From Clostridia bacterium (GTDB lineage Bacteria > Bacillota > Clostridia > TANB77 > CAG-508), in the NCBI GenBank assembly GCA_017456555.1, contig JAFTJF010000013.1:95329-159328 (forward strand): a stretch of 64,000 nucleotides of DNA, read 5' to 3'. Below, piece after piece: positions 62,761 through 64,000 of the stretch. The translations under genes were made by a program, and so were the position numbers. Below the pieces are notes generated by a model, which did no database searches, had not been told where the DNA came from, and saw only the letters and a program-made list of their open reading frames with translations. Numbering within the stretch: the stretch's first letter is position 1; every line of letters starts with the position of its first letter.

Positions 62761-63354
62761 TTAAGATATGCCTTGCTGTTCAAGAAAGTTGAAATAAGCA
62801 GCAACTACTCGATAAGTATGACTTGAATGATAAGCAATATGAGGGCAAGACCACGTAGAATTGGCACGTTTGTCGTTTGCAATACGTAGAAGAAGTGTAG
62901 ATGCGTTTCCAATATCACTTAAAAGAGCTGTGTAATTGGGGTATTCACCTGTGCTCCAAAGAACGTCACGAATTTTTTGATTGGTGACTTTTTCATTATC
63001 GTTTACAAGCATTTTTGCTGCAAACATTAAAGTAGAGAAATTGATTAAATAATGTTGAAACTTTTCTTCAGATATAAGGTGACCATGTGCTTTTGTTTCT
63101 CTGCTTGTGGCTTCTTCAATTGTTATTTCACGTTTGAAGAAATCATAGCATTTTTCTTTGAAATCAAGTTCTTTTTCAGTTGGCTTGCGATATAAGTTTT
63201 CCATATTTGGAATTCTGTTTTTTAACCCTGCATTTGTGCGGGTTTCCTGTATTAAGTTTTCAAGTTCACTTGCGCTCAAACCTTCTTTGATGGCTTGTTG
63301 TACTAGTGTGTTGGCAAGTTTTCGTAGTTCATCAGATGCTTTCCTTTCGGTCAT
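62761..63354 (-). CDS. Hypothetical protein
   Basis: A 197-aa helical protein. Start at 63354 behind GGAGG, which is itself inside the longer frame from 63369. Sequences such as KCYDFFKREITIEEATSRET and YTALLSDIGNASTLLLRIAN do not match a family I know. Codon use is somewhat richer in GC than host genes. It is a single-gene unit divergent from the next gene. Confidence 0.55.
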   Translation of the reverse strand: MTERKASDELRKLANTLVQQAIKEGLSASELENLIQETRTNAGLKNRIPNMENLYRKPTEKELDFKEKCYDFFKREITIEEATSRETKAHGHLISEEKFQHYLINFSTLMFAAKMLVNDNEKVTNQKIRDVLWSTGEYPNYTALLSDIGNASTLLLRIANDKRANSTWSCPHIAYHSSHTYRVVAAYFNFLEQQGIS

Positions 63355-63499
63355 TGCGTCTGCCTCCAAAAATTATTTTATATAAAAACTGGTTAATAGT
63401 AACAAGCAAACACGAGGATTTGCATTATAGATTTTTTGTCTATCTTCACAATTATACCATATCTTAGCCCAAAATACAAATGTTTTGAATTATGTAAAA

Positions 63500-63528
63500 T
63501 TGCAAAAAGGTTAAAAATGTGATATAAT
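63500..63528 (+). promoter_or_regulatory. Sigma-A promoter with downstream dyad
   Basis: TTGCAA, 17 bp, TATAAT (63523-63528). The inverted repeat ATTTAGC/GCTAAAT (63545-63551 with 63557-63563) follows and may be an operator. Confidence 0.7.
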
Positions 63529-63605
63529 AGTACTGTATATTCATATTTAGCACAGGGCTAAATTGTACTTTGACAATGTTATACCGAATCTTGGGAGGAA
63601 ACCTT

Positions 63606-64000
63606 ATGTATAACAAAAATGACTTTATTAATAACTTTATTAAACATGTAAAAAGAAAAGATGCCTCATTGGGCATTGAAATATCCTTTTACTGGTTAGA
63701 GTCTAGAGATGCAGAATTACTCAAAATGGTTTGTGACTCTAGAAAATGGTCTCAAAAGAGAGTTAATGATCTTATGAAAATCTATAAGATTAGCAATCTC
63801 CAAGATGCTATTGAAGATGCGATAAGAAACTTTTACTATCAGGAATATGGTAGATACATAGTTGACAGAAGTGACTTTAGCGAAGCACTTAGCTACAATA
63901 TTGGCATGGCATATAGTGCTGTTTTGGCAGTGTGGTCTGAAAAAAACATGTATTTGCCATCAAGGTTGAGAGAAAGCGGTAAAGAAATACGCGGTAGAAA
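63606..64000 (+). CDS. Hypothetical protein, 5' part
   Basis: Starts at 63606 behind GGGAGGA and runs off the window after 131 complete codons. The product begins MYNKNDFINNFIKHVKRKDA; it is helical and basic, with the pattern SRKWSQKRVNDLMKIYKISN. No family recognised. It has its own promoter and GC-richer codons, like the other single genes in this part. Confidence 0.55.
   Translation, partial: MYNKNDFINNFIKHVKRKDASLGIEISFYWLESRDAELLKMVCDSRKWSQKRVNDLMKIYKISNLQDAIEDAIRNFYYQEYGRYIVDRSDFSEALSYNIGMAYSAVLAVWSEKNMYLPSRLRESGKEIRGR

Noticed and set aside
41600..64000. tRNA or rRNA genes in the chromosomal part
   Set aside because: I looked for the T-arm GGTTCGAATCC-like motif and conserved rRNA stretches and found none.

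Overview
The DNA is very AT-rich. It encodes a four-subunit pyruvate:ferredoxin oxidoreductase, sortase and LPXTG proteins, SpoVG, a Spo0A-like regulator, Hsp33, a TSCPD protein and a MinD/MinE/RodA cluster, with Gram-positive ribosome-binding sites throughout. This fits an anaerobic, Gram-positive Clostridia-type bacterium, probably from the gut. The genus cannot be told from the sequence alone.

Positions 1 to about 41,615 are the right-hand part of an integrative and conjugative element (ICE); its left end lies outside the window. It ends with a large serine integrase (39981-41591) whose stop codon lies one base from a zinc carboxypeptidase gene cut off in the middle of its NPDGV motif, so the element is inserted in that gene. 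Layout of the ICE: (a) 1-3.8 kb, type IV secretion genes (VirB4 end, VirB6/TrbL, M23 wall peptidase); (b) 3.9-12.7 kb, a surface module (sortase, stalk protein, LPQTG adhesin with six Cna_B-type repeats, TasA-like fibre proteins with their SipW-type signal peptidase, a beta-helix protein); (c) 12.7-17.8 kb, SpoVG, a RusA-like protein, a replication-relaxation-type protein, VirD4 coupling protein in two overlapping frames, an S1-like protein; (d) 18-22.7 kb, cargo: a DUF4143 ATPase, a minus-strand operon with a pseudo-receiver, a GC-richer secreted protein; (e) 22.7-33.6 kb, a long DNA-processing operon behind a hairpin-rich leader (phiC31 Gp3-like protein, Rad50-like ATPase, methylase-like protein, bS6-SSB pair, PcfK/PcfJ, ArdC-like, primase); (f) 33.7-41.6 kb, regulation and excision: ECF sigma/membrane partner, a second GC-richer secreted protein, a Spo0A-like regulator lacking its phospho-acceptor, XRE repressor, Tn916 ORF7/ORF8-like genes and the integrase.

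From 41.6 to 64 kb is chromosome: hslO, an HD dGTPase-like gene, rsmA, por genes, minD-minE-rodA, dusB, a MazF without a visible antitoxin, asnS, a nitroreductase and a sigma/anti-sigma operon. Between them sit single genes of clearly higher GC content and unknown function, each with its own strong promoter or terminator, which look recently acquired.

The most unusual signals are: (1) two GC-richer secreted cargo genes of the ICE, 13 kb apart and on opposite strands, share a promoter plan (paired TTAAC boxes 9 bp apart, exactly 28 bp upstream of the -10, then a 12-bp dyad at the start site) and each has a 5' UTR perfectly complementary over 13-15 nt to its own 3' UTR; (2) two mutually exclusive hairpins that share one arm around the integrase ribosome-binding site; (3) three receiver-like proteins without a phosphorylatable aspartate, one of which shares its C-terminal domain with a stand-alone 100-aa protein; (4) a TasA/SipW fibre module inside a conjugative element; (5) an rpsF-ssb pair without rpsR. 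ATPase genes virB4 and virD4 are both interrupted by frame changes, so the transfer apparatus may be decaying or the assembly may contain indels.
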